A DNA stretch of 64,000 nt from Meloidogyne chitwoodi (Eukaryota > Nematoda > Chromadorea > Rhabditida > Meloidogynidae), in assembly GCA_015183035.1 (NCBI GenBank), contig JACZZP010000006.1, positions 992,001-1,056,000 on the forward strand, read 5' to 3'. The notes under the pieces were generated by a model. The model was not told the DNA's origin. It saw nothing but the letters and a program-made list of their open reading frames with translations, and made no database searches. Shown here piece after piece: positions 12,071 through 25,302 of the stretch; positions within the stretch are counted from its first letter, which is position 1; each line of letters opens with the position of its first letter. The position numbers and the translations under genes are program-made.

Positions 12071-13814
12071 ATATTGAGAGGTATTTGATTTTTAATTCCA
12101 AAATTTTTATTTTTTTAGAAACTTTTTGGAAATTTAAATATTTTAAATTATTATAACCTTGAAAATATAATTTTTTTAACTTTTCAGGAAACAAAAGTGA
12201 TCTTAACTTGTCTGTACTAAATCTATTTTTCTTCTGCATTTCTATGTTTTTCTATAAATTTTAAAGAGAAATATTTATTTTTATTCTTTATGTATTAAAA
12301 TATTTATTTTTGGATTTATTTATTAGAATAAAACTTTTTAAATAATATTTAATTTTATGAAGGTGAACTAGTCTATTCTATCTAAAAAAAATTTTTTTAT
12401 TTGGAAAAAGTTTTAATTTAATAAAAAAAATAATTTTATATTCTATCTAAAAAAATTTTTGGACTATTAAATTAGGTTTAAAAATAGAAAATTTGCTTTT
12501 TGAATGGGTTTTTGGTAGAATTTTCATCATTTTTTTGCATTTCTCCATTTTCTCAATGATTGATAGGGTGTTTATATTTTGCTTATATTTAATTCTAACA
12601 TTAATAAAAATAGTAGAAGTAATTTATAAATAATATTATCTAATATTTGTTTTAATAAATTGTTAAATTAAAATATTATATAAAAAAGAATGAAATCGCC
12701 GGAATTAAAATATTACCCCACCGTTACTTATAAAATAAAGGAAAACTTTTCTGTCTTTTAATAAAATGTTAGAAATCTGAGTCAAATTAACAAAACAAAT
12801 TTTTATTAAAAAATAAAAGTGCTTTAATAAATTAGTTAAATAAATAATTAAAAAGATATTTTTCTCTTTTTTTATAATAAAAATGTACAAATTTAGTATG
12901 GAAATGACACTTTTAAATAAATTATTTCTTTTTTAATAAAATATTTAATAAATAAATAAATATTACTACTTATATCATTTAATATAATCCACTCGTAAAT
13001 AAATGATTCTAATTCAATAAGAAATTATCAGATTTTTAATAAGAATTTTACAGATATTAGGTAATTATGGACATACATATACCTATATTTATAAGAATTA
13101 TATTTTTAGAAATAAAAATATATTTAATATACCTATATATTTATTATTTTATTTCCTAAAAGATCCTCTCTAAATTAAAGCTCCTCTTTAGAGAAAGTTT
13201 TAAAAATAATATTTCCGAATGTTTTATTTTAGAAAATATTTGATTTTTAATAAATATATTTAATAAAATTGACGTCAGTTAATATAAAAATACTAAAAAT
13301 GAAGGATGAAAAAAAAAGAAACAAAAATAATATTAACACAAAAGAATTGTTATATTATTAAATTTACTAAAAAAAACAATTTTTCTTTTTATTTTTAAAA
13401 TTTATTTTAGCCTCTTTATTCATCGATATTAGTAAAATATCTCTTCAAAATATTTTTGTCAATTTCTTTAAAAATTTAGAGAATTTAATATATCCTTTTT
13501 GGACATTTTGCCAATAAAAAAAGAATTATTATTTATTTATTTATTTATTTTTATTATTAAATATTAACAATAAATTATTTAATTAATAAAACAACAAATA
13601 TAATAATAATTAAAAATATTATTATTATTAATTTTTATTTTCTTTTAATATTTAATATTTATTTTTTTAAAACTTTTATTTATTTAATTTTGAGACTGTC
13701 TAATTTTTTAATATTTATTATAATTTTAAATCAAGTCTTTCTTATAAAATATAGGTAAATAAATAAATAAATATATTTAATTAATTAATTAATTAATTTT
13801 AATAAAGTTATGCA
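12071..13814. other. AT-rich intergenic region
   Basis: 1.7 kb of AT-rich DNA with many A and T runs and attta/taaat repeats. No exon with coding bias, RNA gene or terminal inverted repeat is seen. Open frames here, such as one on the minus strand at 12705-12890, consist of Lys/Ile/Phe codons expected by chance at this composition. Confidence 0.5.
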
Positions 13815-14765
13815 ATGAGTTCCTCAACTTTTAAATTAACAACAAAAATTCCATCATCAAATAAAAATTATAAAATTAATTTTAATCAATCTCCATATTT
13901 ATCTATATTTAGTGAAAATAATAAAGAAAATAATAATAAAGAAGAAGAAGAACCAATATATGAAGAAATTGAATATTATTTAGAAGATTATGATTTTAAT
14001 GAGAAAAAAGAAGAAGAAGAAAATAATAATAATAATTTTGAAGAAAAAACAACAAAAAAACAAATTAATAATTGGTTAGCAGCTGAAGGAATTATTGAAA
14101 CAACAACAAAAATAATTAAAAAAGAAATAATTAATAATTCTAATTTTAAACAAATAAATAATGAAAGGTAAAATAATAATAATAATTTTTAATTAATTTA
14201 TTAAATATTTTATTTTTTTTAATTTATATATATTTTAAAAATATTATTAGAAAATTAAAAAAAAAATAAAACAAACAAATTTTTATTTTATATTTTTACT
14301 ATTTGTTTTTGTAAAAATTTAAAGACAATTTACTACAAATAATATAATATTAAGTAATAATATTATTATTATTATTTAACTTTCTTCTCTTTTTAACCAC
14401 TTTAAACTTAAAAAAAAATTATTTATTTTTTAAAAATAATTTTTTTACTAATTTATTTATTTTTTAAATTTAATTAATCAAAAGATTTTTGTTTAAAATT
14501 AATTATTTTTTTAATTATTTTTAAATATTTTTATTTTTTCAAAATTTATTTTATAAACTTTCTTTTTAAACTAAAAAATTTTTATTTAAAAAAGTGTTCA
14601 TTTATTTATTTATTTATTTAAAGTAAACCTTAAATTCTTTGAAAATTGTAAATTATTTTTTTGACCTTTGACTTATTAAATTTTTATATGGGAAAATTGC
14701 ACGAAAATATGTATATCCATAAACACTTTTCTTTATTTATTTTTTACAGGTGTAAAAATAAATAA
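13815..14765 (+). CDS. Possible small acidic protein, two exons
   Basis: The ATG at 13815 opens a 118-codon frame with a protein-like composition: Asn/Glu-rich, with PIYEEIEYYLEDYDFNEK and a helical tail (NNWLAAEGIIETTTKIIKK). It ends at a good donor (AAAG|GTAAAA, about 14168). A strong acceptor, tttttacag at 14741-14749, gives RCKNK and a stop at 14763-14765 if joined, for about 122 residues. The family is not recognised. It might instead be the 5' exon of another gene, but it does not join in frame to the GluCl signal-peptide exon at 16562. Low complexity makes it doubtful. Confidence 0.33.
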
Positions 14766-16561
14766 TAAATATAATAATATTATTTTTCTTTTTTAAATGA
14801 AAGGATAAAAATATAAAAAAAAATAAATATTTATTTATTTAAACATCTGATAAATTGGGAAATTTTTTTTTAAAATTATTTTAATGATTTTTCAATAAAA
14901 TAAATTTATAATAATTTTATTCAATTATTTCTTAAAAAATTAATTTTTATTATTAATTAATTTATCCTTAATTATAAAAAATAATTTTTTAATAATTTTA
15001 TTTAAAAAATATTTATTTATTTTTTTTCTGTTGCGTGTTATTTCCTCTACATATATTTTTATTTATATTTATTTATTTTCAATTACTAATTAATAATTAA
15101 ATTCTAAAAAATTTATTTATTATATATATACTAATATTTTATATTTTTTAACCAAAACTAATTTATTATTTTTTTTAAATTAATTTAAAATAAAGATTAA
15201 TTTTAATTTTTTACAAAAAAATATTCTAAAAATAATATTAATTTTTCTTTAATTTTTAGAAAAGAAAAAATAATTTTTTTAATTAGTAATTTGCAATATT
15301 TTATTAATTATTTTATTTTTTTTTTAATTTTAAAAATATTATTTAAAAAAATGTTCGCTAAGATTTCCTTTTTTTAATACATTAAAAGAAATAAAAAAAC
15401 CATAAATTTGGCTAATTAGGCTAAAAATATTTTTTTATTTTATTTAAAAATGGTTAAATTAGAGAATAATGTTTTTTCATTTTTTACATCTTTTCTAATT
15501 AAAAAAAGATTCTATTTAAAATATTATTTTAAAAAATATTAAAAGATTAAAATATATTAGGTATTTTATTTTAGAATATTATTTTTTAACAATTTTTATA
15601 TTTTTTAATTTTTAAAATTTATTTTTAATTTTTGTTTTATTTTTAGATGTTTTCCCTTAAAATAAACCAAAAAAATTTTCAAAAAAATTTTGTAGAGTTT
15701 TGTTAAAAAATAATTTAATTTAATTATCTAATAAAGATTATTATTCTCCATTTAATTATTTTTTTATTAAAAATATTTTTTTGGAGAAGGGGAAAGGGTT
15801 GTTTTTTGTGTTTGCGTGTGGGATTTTCCATTTGCCAGATTTTCCTTCCATTGTTCGAAAATATAAAGTAGTACATTTATTAAATTAAAAAAAAACATTT
15901 TCTCTTTTTAATTTTAAATAAAAAAGGTCATTTTTTGTTTTAATTTTTGGTCAAAAAATTAAAAAATTATTTTTTATTTAATTATTAGATTAAATAAATA
16001 AATTATATTTTTAAATTTTAAATATTTTTTAATTAAAAATAAAATAATTTATACTAAAAAATACCAAAAATAATTTCTCACTCAAATGACTTTTTTTTAT
16101 TTTTTCTATTAAAATAAATATATTGCAACTTTTTTTTTAAAGATATATTTTATTTTCTAATGTTCAACAATTTTTGAACATATGTGTTTTTGACATTTTC
16201 TTTTTTTAGATTAAAACATAAATTTATTAATATATTTTAAAAAGATTTGTTTGCTGTTTATGACATAATAAATTAATAAAAATTAAATTTTAAATATTTA
16301 AAAATAATAAAATTTAATTATTTTATAAAAATAAATAATCATTAATATTATTTATTTATTTTTCTCTAGGGAAAATTAAAAATAATTTTTTTCTCTTTTT
16401 TTATATAAATAATTATATGTTTTTAAATAATTATTAATTTTATTTTATAAATAAAAATTATATTTATTTACTTTCTTTTTTGAAAATTTAATTCAAAATA
16501 TTTGTTAAAATATTAAAATAATTTAAATTAAAATTATTTTATTTTTACTAAAATTTAGTTT
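14766..16561. other. Extremely AT-rich intergenic region upstream of the GluCl gene
   Basis: 1.8 kb of nearly pure A/T DNA with long T and A runs. A small patch near 15785-15850 (ggagaaggggaaagggttg, gcgtgtgggattttcc) is less AT-rich. No coding exon, RNA gene or repeat unit is recognisable. It presumably contains the promoter of the channel gene, but no site can be assigned. Confidence 0.5.
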
Positions 16562-19381
16562 ATGCTCTTAAAAAACGCCAAAAATTATTTAATTTATTTA
16601 ATAAATAATTTTATAAAAAAATTAAATATTTTAATTTATTTATTATTTAATTGTTTATTTTATGGAATTTTTACTTTTAAAAATAATATTATTTTAATTT
16701 TATTATTTATAATATTAATTAATTTAAAATTGGTTAATTCAAGGTATTTTTTAATTTATTATTTTTTTAAATTTTTTAAATATAATTTATATTTATTTTA
16801 AAAAGAAGTAGTAGTCCAAGTTCTGATACAGAAATTCTTTCACAATTGCTCAATCGTGGATATGATTGGAGAGTTCGTCCTCCAGGAACTAATCTTTCAT
16901 TAGATGGTTTTTTTAATTTAAATAAATATTTTTAAATAATTATTTAAAGAAAAAAGGAAATTTATTTTTATTTGTAAAGATTTGTTTCATTAAAATTAAT
17001 TAAAAAAAAAAGAAAAAACAAAAAAATAATTATATATTATTTTTAATCTTTTCTAGAGTTATTTCAAATAATTTATTTAAATAAATTAATTAATTTAAAA
17101 AATAAAAAAAGGTGATCATGGTCCAGTTGTTGTAAATATAAATATGTTAATTAGAAGTATATCAAAAATAGATGATGTAAATATGGAATATTCAACACAA
17201 TTAACATTTAGAGAAGAATGGGTAGATGGAAGACTTGCTTATGGATTACCTAAAGATTCTAAACCTGATCATATTATTTTAACTGCTGGACAACAAATTT
17301 GGATGCCTGACACTTTTTTTCAAGTAAATTAATTTTTTTTAATAAATTTTGAACAAAATCTTGATTTTATTTAATTAATTAAATTTTTATCAAGATTTAT
17401 TATCTTTTCTTTTTTGGTCATTTTTAAATATCAAATTAAATTTTAATTTAAAAATATTTTTTCAGAATGAAAAACAAGCAAGAAAACATGAAATTGACAA
17501 ACCAAATGTTCTTATTAGAATACATAAAGTATTTAAATTATTAAAAAAAATAAATAAATATTTAGGATGGCCGTATTTTATATTCTGTTAGAATTTCACT
17601 TGTTCTTTCATGTCCAATGTATCTTCAGGTAAATAAATTAATTTTGTTTATTTTATTTTATTTAGTATTATCCAATGGATGTACAAACATGTTTAATTGA
17701 TATGGCTTCATATGCTTATACAGATACTGATATTGGTTGGTATTTTTAGTTATTATTTAAATATTTAGTCATAAAATAAAAAGTAAAATTTCTAAAAAAA
17801 ATAAGAAAATTTAATTTCTAAAAATTTTTTTAAAAAAAAGAATATCGTTGGAAAGAATTTGAACCTGTTCAATTAAAATTTGGTTTAGAATCTTCATTAC
17901 CAAGTTTTCAATTAACAAATGTTTCAACTGGTTATTGTACTTCAAATACAAATACTGGAACTTATTCGTAAATTTATTTATTATTTTTTAAATAAAATAA
18001 ATAAATATTTATTTTAATAAGATGTTTACGCACAATTTTAAAGTTAAGAAGACAATTTAGTTATTATTTATTGCAATTATATATTCCTTCATCTATGTTA
18101 GTTATTGTATCTTGGGTAAACAAAAAAAAATAAAAAATAAAATAAAAAATATTCTTTAGGTTTCATTTTGGTTAGATCGTACAGCTGTTCCTGCAAGGGT
18201 TACTTTGGGAGTTACTACATTGTTAATAATTATTTATTAATTAATTAATTAAAATTTATACTTATTTTTTATTTAATGATTATTATATTAATTTAGTTGA
18301 AAACTAAAATTAATATTTAATAATACTTCAATAAATAATTAATTAAAAATATTTAGATATTTTATTAAAAATATATATTATTTTTAAAGGTTAACAATGA
18401 CTACACAAACATCCGGAATAAATGGTAAAATAATTTTAAATCTTTTTTAATTAAAATTTTTTAGCAAAACTTCCACCAGTTAGTTACAGTAAAGCAATTG
18501 ATATTTGGTGTGGTGGTAAGAAGATAAATAAATAAAATTATTTTAAAATTTATTTTTCAAGCTTGTCTAGCATTTATTTTTTCGGCATTATTGGAATTTG
18601 CTTGTGTAACATATATATCATCTAGAATGTTTTATAAAAGTAGTAATATTTAATTTATTAAAAATATTTAATAAATAAATAAATAAGGAAGAAGAAATAG
18701 TAGAGTACTTGCAAGATATAGGGGAGAAGGACGTTTACTTTCACTTTTTAATCCTTCTTCATCACAACGTCCATCTATTTGTCCAGCTTATGAAATACCT
18801 CCAAATCTTTTAACTCATAGACCAAGTTTACATTATAGTCCACTTACTTCACAACAATTTATGGTAATTAGTTAATTTTAAAAATTTATATATAATTTTT
18901 TTAAAAAAAATTAAAGGATGATGAAAATGAAATTTGGATTCGAAGATCAGATATTGTTAATTCTCCACCACTTCCAATTTTACGACAAAAAACTTTATCT
19001 TCATCGGATGAAAATATTCAAAAAACACAAATTACAGCTAAAATAGGAAATAATGAAAAAACAGAACATTTTAGTGAAACAAGAACATCAATTTCCATTC
19101 CAACATCACCTTCACAACAAAAAAGACAAAAGAAACAAAATTTGTTATTGAGATTAAGTCGACAACTTCCTTTAATTGGAAGATTAATTAATAGATTAGA
19201 AGCAGAAGTAGATCCAGCTAAAAGAGCTGATTATATATCAAGTGAGTTATTTTGAGTATATTAGAAGTTATTTAATTTTAAAAATCTCAAATAATTAATT
19301 AAAAATATTATAGGAATATTATTTCCTCTTGTATTTGCCTTGTTTAATATGGCCTATTGGTTCAGATATTTGAAACTTTAA
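16562..19381 (+). CDS. Glutamate-gated chloride channel subunit (GluCl, Cys-loop family)
   Basis: Subunit of a pentameric ligand-gated anion channel of nerve and muscle, the ivermectin target class. The first exon (16562 to about 16743) carries a hydrophobic signal peptide. The ligand domain follows: [56 protein letters not shown], the Cys-loop [15 protein letters not shown], and a second Cys pair (TGYC...YSC) typical of GluCl and glycine receptors. M2 is [20 protein letters not shown], with the Pro-Ala of anion channels. M3 ([15 protein letters not shown]) has Gly where vertebrate glycine receptors have Ala, a residue linked to ivermectin sensitivity. A long M3-M4 loop precedes M4 ([16 protein letters not shown]). 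About 12 short exons. The subtype (glc or avr) cannot be fixed. Confidence 0.93.
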
Positions 19382-19848
19382 AAAATGCTATTGTTAAAAG
19401 AATTAATTTACTAATGTCTATATATTAATAATATATTAAATATAAAATCTTTATAGAATTATCAATCTATTTATTTTAAAAAATTAATTAAAAATTTATT
19501 AGTCTAGTACTATAAAATTATTATTAAGTAAATATACAAACCATGCGCAAAAATATATAAAATGAAAATAAAGGGATAAAACATGTTTAAATAAAAGATA
19601 ATTTATGTAATTTTATAATGTTTTTAAGTCTTATAAAGAAATAAGAGACCAATTAGACTAAAAATAAAATAAAGAATAGTTCAGACTTATGGCAAGAGAA
19701 ATAAGAGAAAAACAAGTCGGAATTTAAAAAATTAAGAGAAATTTGTATAATATATTTTAAATTTTTTGTTGTGACTTAGATAAAAGGCTGTCTAAATTGT
19801 GACTTCGTAATTTTCAAATAGATGCAGTGAATTAATAATTATTAAAAA
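19382..19848. other. Convergent 3' region between GluCl and phospholipase D
   Basis: 467 bp between two stop codons of converging genes. It should contain both 3' untranslated regions and polyadenylation signals; aataaa-like words are present (for example near 19667 on the plus strand), but composition makes them unspecific. No further gene or repeat is seen. Confidence 0.5.
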
Positions 19849-22800
19849 TTATGTAAAAATTGAAGAGGAGACTAAACCTTCTTTAGAAACAAGCGTCGGA
19901 GAAAGATTTTCTTTACGAAGAAAATGTACCGGAAATTCAACTAAAAAGCCGATTAGCCTAGATAAGCGTTCTTTTGCCTCATTCTGGTCATCGTTTGCCA
20001 ATTTATTTTCTGCACGCCATGCGAGGAGCTCATCAAAAGTTTCGACCTAAATTAAAAATAATCATGAAAAATTCACATAATCAAACCAAATTTGTAGGAA
20101 AGACACGAAAAACTTCTTCATAAATACGTGTATTTGACTCTGCTATTCTACACCAAATGTCTTCATAAAATGTTGAGCTAATAGGATCTTCCAGATTAAT
20201 TTCAAGTGATAAAGGTGCCTTAACTCGTGGATATGTTCCTTCCAGAAGGCCCAAATGTTCCATCATCAAACGCTTTCGAAGTGAAAAGGCAAATTTTCCT
20301 GCTTTATATGGTTGATTATTCATTTGAGAATCGACAAATTCATGGTCGGTGATAAGTAAACAGACCTTAATATTTAATTACTATATAATTAAATTATAAT
20401 ATACCTCAGAATCTCGATTTCCTACTTGCGAACGATCATTTATATTTGCACTGCCAATAATTGTATGTAGATCATCAACAATCAATAATTTGGAATGAAT
20501 GTAAATTAACTCAGTTACCTAGATTTTGATAAAAATTATTTGAAATTTAATTCGTTTTTAATTTTTAAAGTTATAATTAAAATCATTCACTAGAAAATTT
20601 TCAAATTTAAGAATTACAGAAAAATTAAAAACCAATTTTCCACAAAGTAAATCCCAAGTTCGAAGTGAACAAAATGAAATATATTTTTGTACATTATCCA
20701 CTCCACCTCTCCTCAGATTCTCTACCATTGAGTGTTCACCTTTGGCTATTGAGAGCATTGTCCAATGGAGAACGGCCAGAAGTGCAGAATAGGATGTAGC
20801 ACCAATATCACCTTCAAACCCGGGCAAAAGTGGAATTAGAACAAAAACACGGAATGTCTCATTTTCACTAAAAATTTATTAATAAATAGTAAACAAAATT
20901 AAAATGCTTTTTTACCGATGAGCTCTTATTATTCGATCACAAATCACACGACAGATTTCTGAAAAATGTAAAGAAATAAAAAACCTAAAAGCTAGGTAGA
21001 ATTATTACTTTATTGATCTTTGTAAAATAACATTCCCACTAATAATAGCTTATACCTAGAGCTAACATAATTAAAAATGACTAATCCCACATCCAGATTG
21101 AAAGAGGTTAGTGAAAAAAAATGAAAAAATTGTTCTTTTTTATTCTTATAGGGACCAGAAAAAGTAAAAATTAGAGAAAGTTATACCATTGTTAACATCT
21201 GTGCTCTTGATTAGGGAAACAAAAAATTGGTTTTCAATGTAAATATAATGGCGAGAATTTGCAATTAGCGAAACATATGCTTGTTGAATGCTATCTTCTG
21301 TCTTGTCAATTAGAGTGGACCAATGTGAAACTGAACGCAAAACTTGAACTTCTACACGTTGAGTTTCTGGGCTAAAGAATATTTTAGGCACTCTAACCGA
21401 ATTATATGATTTTGGAACTAAGTATGGATATGAATTATTATCCTTGAGCTTTTCTGTCTAAAAATTTTAAAAAATATAAAAAAATTTATAAAGATAAAAA
21501 CCTTAGTCGCATTCCATCTTTGAATAAAATGTCTTGCCACATCCCTAGCAGCTGATCCGTAAACAATAGAGTGAATGTCATGCCAAGGCATTCTCGGCTT
21601 ATCATATCGATTAATAAAATCTAAAAATTTTTCAGATTAAAATTGTTTAACAAATTATATACCACTAAATGCAATATCAACATCAACAAAGTCTTTATGT
21701 ACAAAATTTACGTAATCTTTTCCAGGCCAAAATTTGCCAGCGCCCTGAAGCCCTGACATGTCTACTTTTGAGTCTTGAAGGCGACAATAACTTTAAAAAT
21801 TTAGAATTCAATAAATGTATATACATATTATAAACTAACTTTACAATGTACTCATCATGCGTTTCCTCTGATGGTTGAAGTGCTAATCTCCATCGACGTC
21901 TCGCTCGTTCTGGCCTCAAATTGGAAACTACCCTTCTCACCAATGTTCTTTGTTTTGGCTCCATTGGAAAAGCAAGGAGCGCAATGGCACCAATAGAATT
22001 TCGTTTATTTTCACTGAAATTAACGACGACTGATTAATCAAATAATTATAAAAATAACTTTGTTTTGTCCATTTTTTCAGTTCCAATGATTTCAGAATTG
22101 CGTGTAGAATTTTCTTCGTTTGAAATAGATGTCGAATCGTGTTCCTCTAGCGCTGACATATTTCCAGTAAAATTATTGAAACGAATACTAGGAGTAACAT
22201 TTTTTTGTTCGCCAGTTAAAACTTCCTCAGCAGTGGATAAATTATTTGTAATATTTGTTGCTGTTGTTGGAGTTGCCTCTCTTGAACGACTAGAACGGAT
22301 TCGCTCAACAGCACGATTCATTACATCTTTAAAACGGCCAGCCTGTGAAGGCTTGATTCCATCAGTAACTGTCCTTTCAACAATTTTTATATCTTCATCC
22401 TTTTCCCGAACAGAAGTTTCTTGTTCCTCTTCTAATTTAATCTCTTGAAAACCATCAGTAGTAGTAACTGATACCTAAAGAAATTTAATAATTAAACTAA
22501 AAATTTAAACCTTTGTTTTATCAGATTTATCAGCAAACTGGACAGATCCCAAATCAGTAAGTAGATGATTAGAACCGTCCCAACGTCCGTAACAAAAATC
22601 GATACCACCAACAAAAGCAATCAACTGATCAATAATTAACAACTTTTCATGATGCGCCCAAAAGAAAGTTCCAGAACCAAGATAATGATCAGGATGACGC
22701 ATAACCTTTATTTTTTATTCATTGTAAAAAATTCATTTCTAGGCCCAATATTTACATAGTTCTCATTATCATAAAATATTTGTTTATCTTAATAGCTTAA

Positions 22801-25302
22801 TTTTGAATAAAGTTATGATAAAAAATTCCATATTCAATTTCAAATCACCCATATACATAAGAGGAATGATGGAAGTTTAAATAATAAAAAATCATACTTT
22901 TATATTAGGATGCAGCGCTTGAAGTAATTTTTTGGAATATAAACTTTTTAGACCCAATGCCATCTCCATTTCCTTATAGACAAGAACAAATATTCGAACA
23001 CCTTTTTCCGCTTTTCTTTTCAAAGTGTAATCCAAGCGCCAATGATTACCCTCAGCCATGGGACGTCGTAAAAATATTTCAGGACTCAACCACCTGGATA
23101 TTTTTTAATGAAATGAGCATAAATAAAATTTAATACCAATCTGCAATAAAAATTTCTTCTCTAGCCATTTCAATAAGTGAAGAGACTTTTTCCCAGCAAT
23201 CTTTAGCATCCACAAACCATTGACAATAGGAATTTAAACGTTGGGGAAAAGAAGAACCATGGCGTTTTTGCTGTAGCCAGATTTGACCACTGTTCTCCTC
23301 AGTACAATTTTTTATTGTATCAACCCAAGCTTGAGTGTCTTCTTCTGTTGAACATTTTAACATTAAAACATGTTGAAGATTAGAAACAATAAACTCCTTA
23401 GGATTTTGAGTTGCAGTAATCAAAAGTTCACGTGAATTGATTTCAAATTGTTCGTCAAAAAGGAGTACAAGACGTATTTGTTCATTTGATGGATCCATAT
23501 AGGCTACCTAAATAGGAAAAACAAAAAAATTATAATTAAAAATAGAATAATAAGGAAAAATTTTGAAAAAATCGAAAATATAAACAGAAAATTATTTATC
23601 AACTGAACCAACATATGTGTCCTTGACCATCAGCCATCTAAATTAATTTTAAAGTGAAAATCAATTTATATATTCAAAATTTAACCTTCTACTCCACGGA
23701 AGAAGCCAACTAAGGCAAAACTGTTTGCAACCAATATATACTTTGTTGCCACCAGGACGTTTTTTTACCTTTCCTTCTTTATATTTTCCACCAAGTTCGT
23801 TGATAAAAGAATAACGGGAGACATCGAGAAATTCTGCCTTAAATTTTTGAAGAATAAATAAAATCAAGCAAAAATTATAATATAATTGGTGTAATAATGA
23901 CTCATTTGACAAATAATTATAAAAAACCGTTTCATGATATTCTCGATTGATTGGAATAGCAAGCAATGAACGAAGCCATTTCTCCAATCGTCTTGCTCGT
24001 TCATGCATTTGAGCATCTGACAAGACAGAATCTGGTAAAACTGGAAAATGAGGCAGTTGATTTGCAGATTGAAACTTGAAAGGTGTTTTCTGCATCGAAT
24101 TTTGTGATAAAGAATTATCAATAGAATTCTTTTTAATTAAAGTCTTAGAAACTAAATTTGTTAAATAAAAGTATAAAATAAATAAAAATTTATAAACCTC
24201 CACTTGTCTCCCATGTAGAATCTGCAACACAACATCCATCATTGTAATCATCAATCTCAGGAGATTTAGAAAGTGCTATTATCTTATAAAATAAAAAATT
24301 AGAAATCAAATATAATTATTCTGAAAAAAAGAAAAATTAATCTATGATAGTAAAAAGTTTTAAAAAAGATTTTTTAACGTTTAAAATAACAAATTTTGAG
24401 AACGTTAGTATTTTAGACTTAATATTTTAATAAAAAAACATTACCGGATACACAGTGGGTATCTTTCCTTGTTTTTGCTTTTCTTCATCTTCAGTTGTAG
24501 CATTTTCAATCACTTCCTCAATACGATGACGTGCTCTATATTAAAAAAATAATGAAATAAAAATAAAAACCTTCTGACTGGAGCCTTGAAAATTTCAGCA
24601 GCTCTATGCGCCATTAAACGACTTGATAAATAAGTGAAGTCCTTATATCGTTTGAGAACCCTCCATTTATAACGACCATGTTCAAGTTCAAGTGTGTAAC
24701 TATAAAAAGAAGTGTAAAAAATATGGATGAAACTATGGGAATGACCCAAAACCCAAATTTTTCCCAAAAAAATAATGCCATACATGAAAGGATTTAAAAT
24801 ATGATATCCTGTTGAAGTATCACGCTGTACATTAACAATAGTTGCCTCTACAGGAAGACCTGGAGAATATATTGACTTATTGTTTGTGGTTCGTTTAAGA
24901 TGAGTGATATTTTATCCGAAAGAGCTCGAAAAGCTAAACCGAACTATTTTAATTATGAGAATCCTGGCCATGAGTCGAGATAACGAATTTGAAAATCAAA
25001 AAACCATAGGGGACAAGCTCATTTTTAGGAGAAAATTCGAAATGGCAGCTTTTCAAGCTCTTTTGAATAAAATATCACTCGCCTTAAAGGTAGAACAAAC
25101 AAGAAACAAAGTATAAGTCGTAAGGCCGACCTGGAATCCAATAGCCATTCTTACGCACCTCAGTTTGACTTTCATATATTGTTGAATAAGGAATATAGCC
25201 ACGGCGGCGCCTTGGAGTAGTTTTTAATTCTTCAACACCCCCATCGAAATCACCGTTTGTATCAGCCAAAATATTAGATGTATTGGTAGCTGAATGTTCC
25301 AT
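19849..25302 (-). CDS. pld-1: Phospholipase D with PX and PH domains
   Basis: Hydrolyses phosphatidylcholine to phosphatidic acid and choline at membranes. The start at 25302 opens a Ser/Thr-rich N-terminus. A PX-like region at about 24560-24700 reads [17 protein letters not shown], followed by a PH domain (about 23270-23700; [30 protein letters not shown]). Then come [27 protein letters not shown] and the first catalytic HKD motif [19 protein letters not shown] (about 22580-22650). A variable Ser/Glu-rich loop lies near 22046-22470. The second HKD motif is [10 protein letters not shown] followed by [12 protein letters not shown] (about 20400-20510). The C-terminus [12 protein letters not shown] matches the conserved PLD end. 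It is a normal PLD1/2-type architecture. An early intron (24904-25080) contains a degenerate dispersed repeat. Confidence 0.92.
24904..25080. repeat. Degenerate dispersed-repeat copy in a phospholipase D intron
   Basis: The sequence tccgaaagagctcgaaaagc (about 24917) and aaaaaaccataggggacaag with ctcatttttagg (about 25000-25030) matches the arms of the 41.3-42.5 kb foldbacks (cgaaagagctcgtcgagctg, gaaaaaccatagggggg, taagctcatttttgggg). It is shorter and more diverged than those. Its 70-codon plus-strand open frame is incidental. Confidence 0.65.

Noticed and set aside
13815..16801. Acidic exon at 13815 as the 5' end of the GluCl gene
   Set aside because: Its donor phase does not fit the acceptor before 16562, and the GluCl signal peptide begins at 16562, so an upstream cytosolic-like exon would be out of place.
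22065..22448. 127-codon plus-strand open frame
   Set aside because: It is the antisense of the Ser/Glu-rich loop of phospholipase D, whose minus-strand exon is in frame with HKD motifs.
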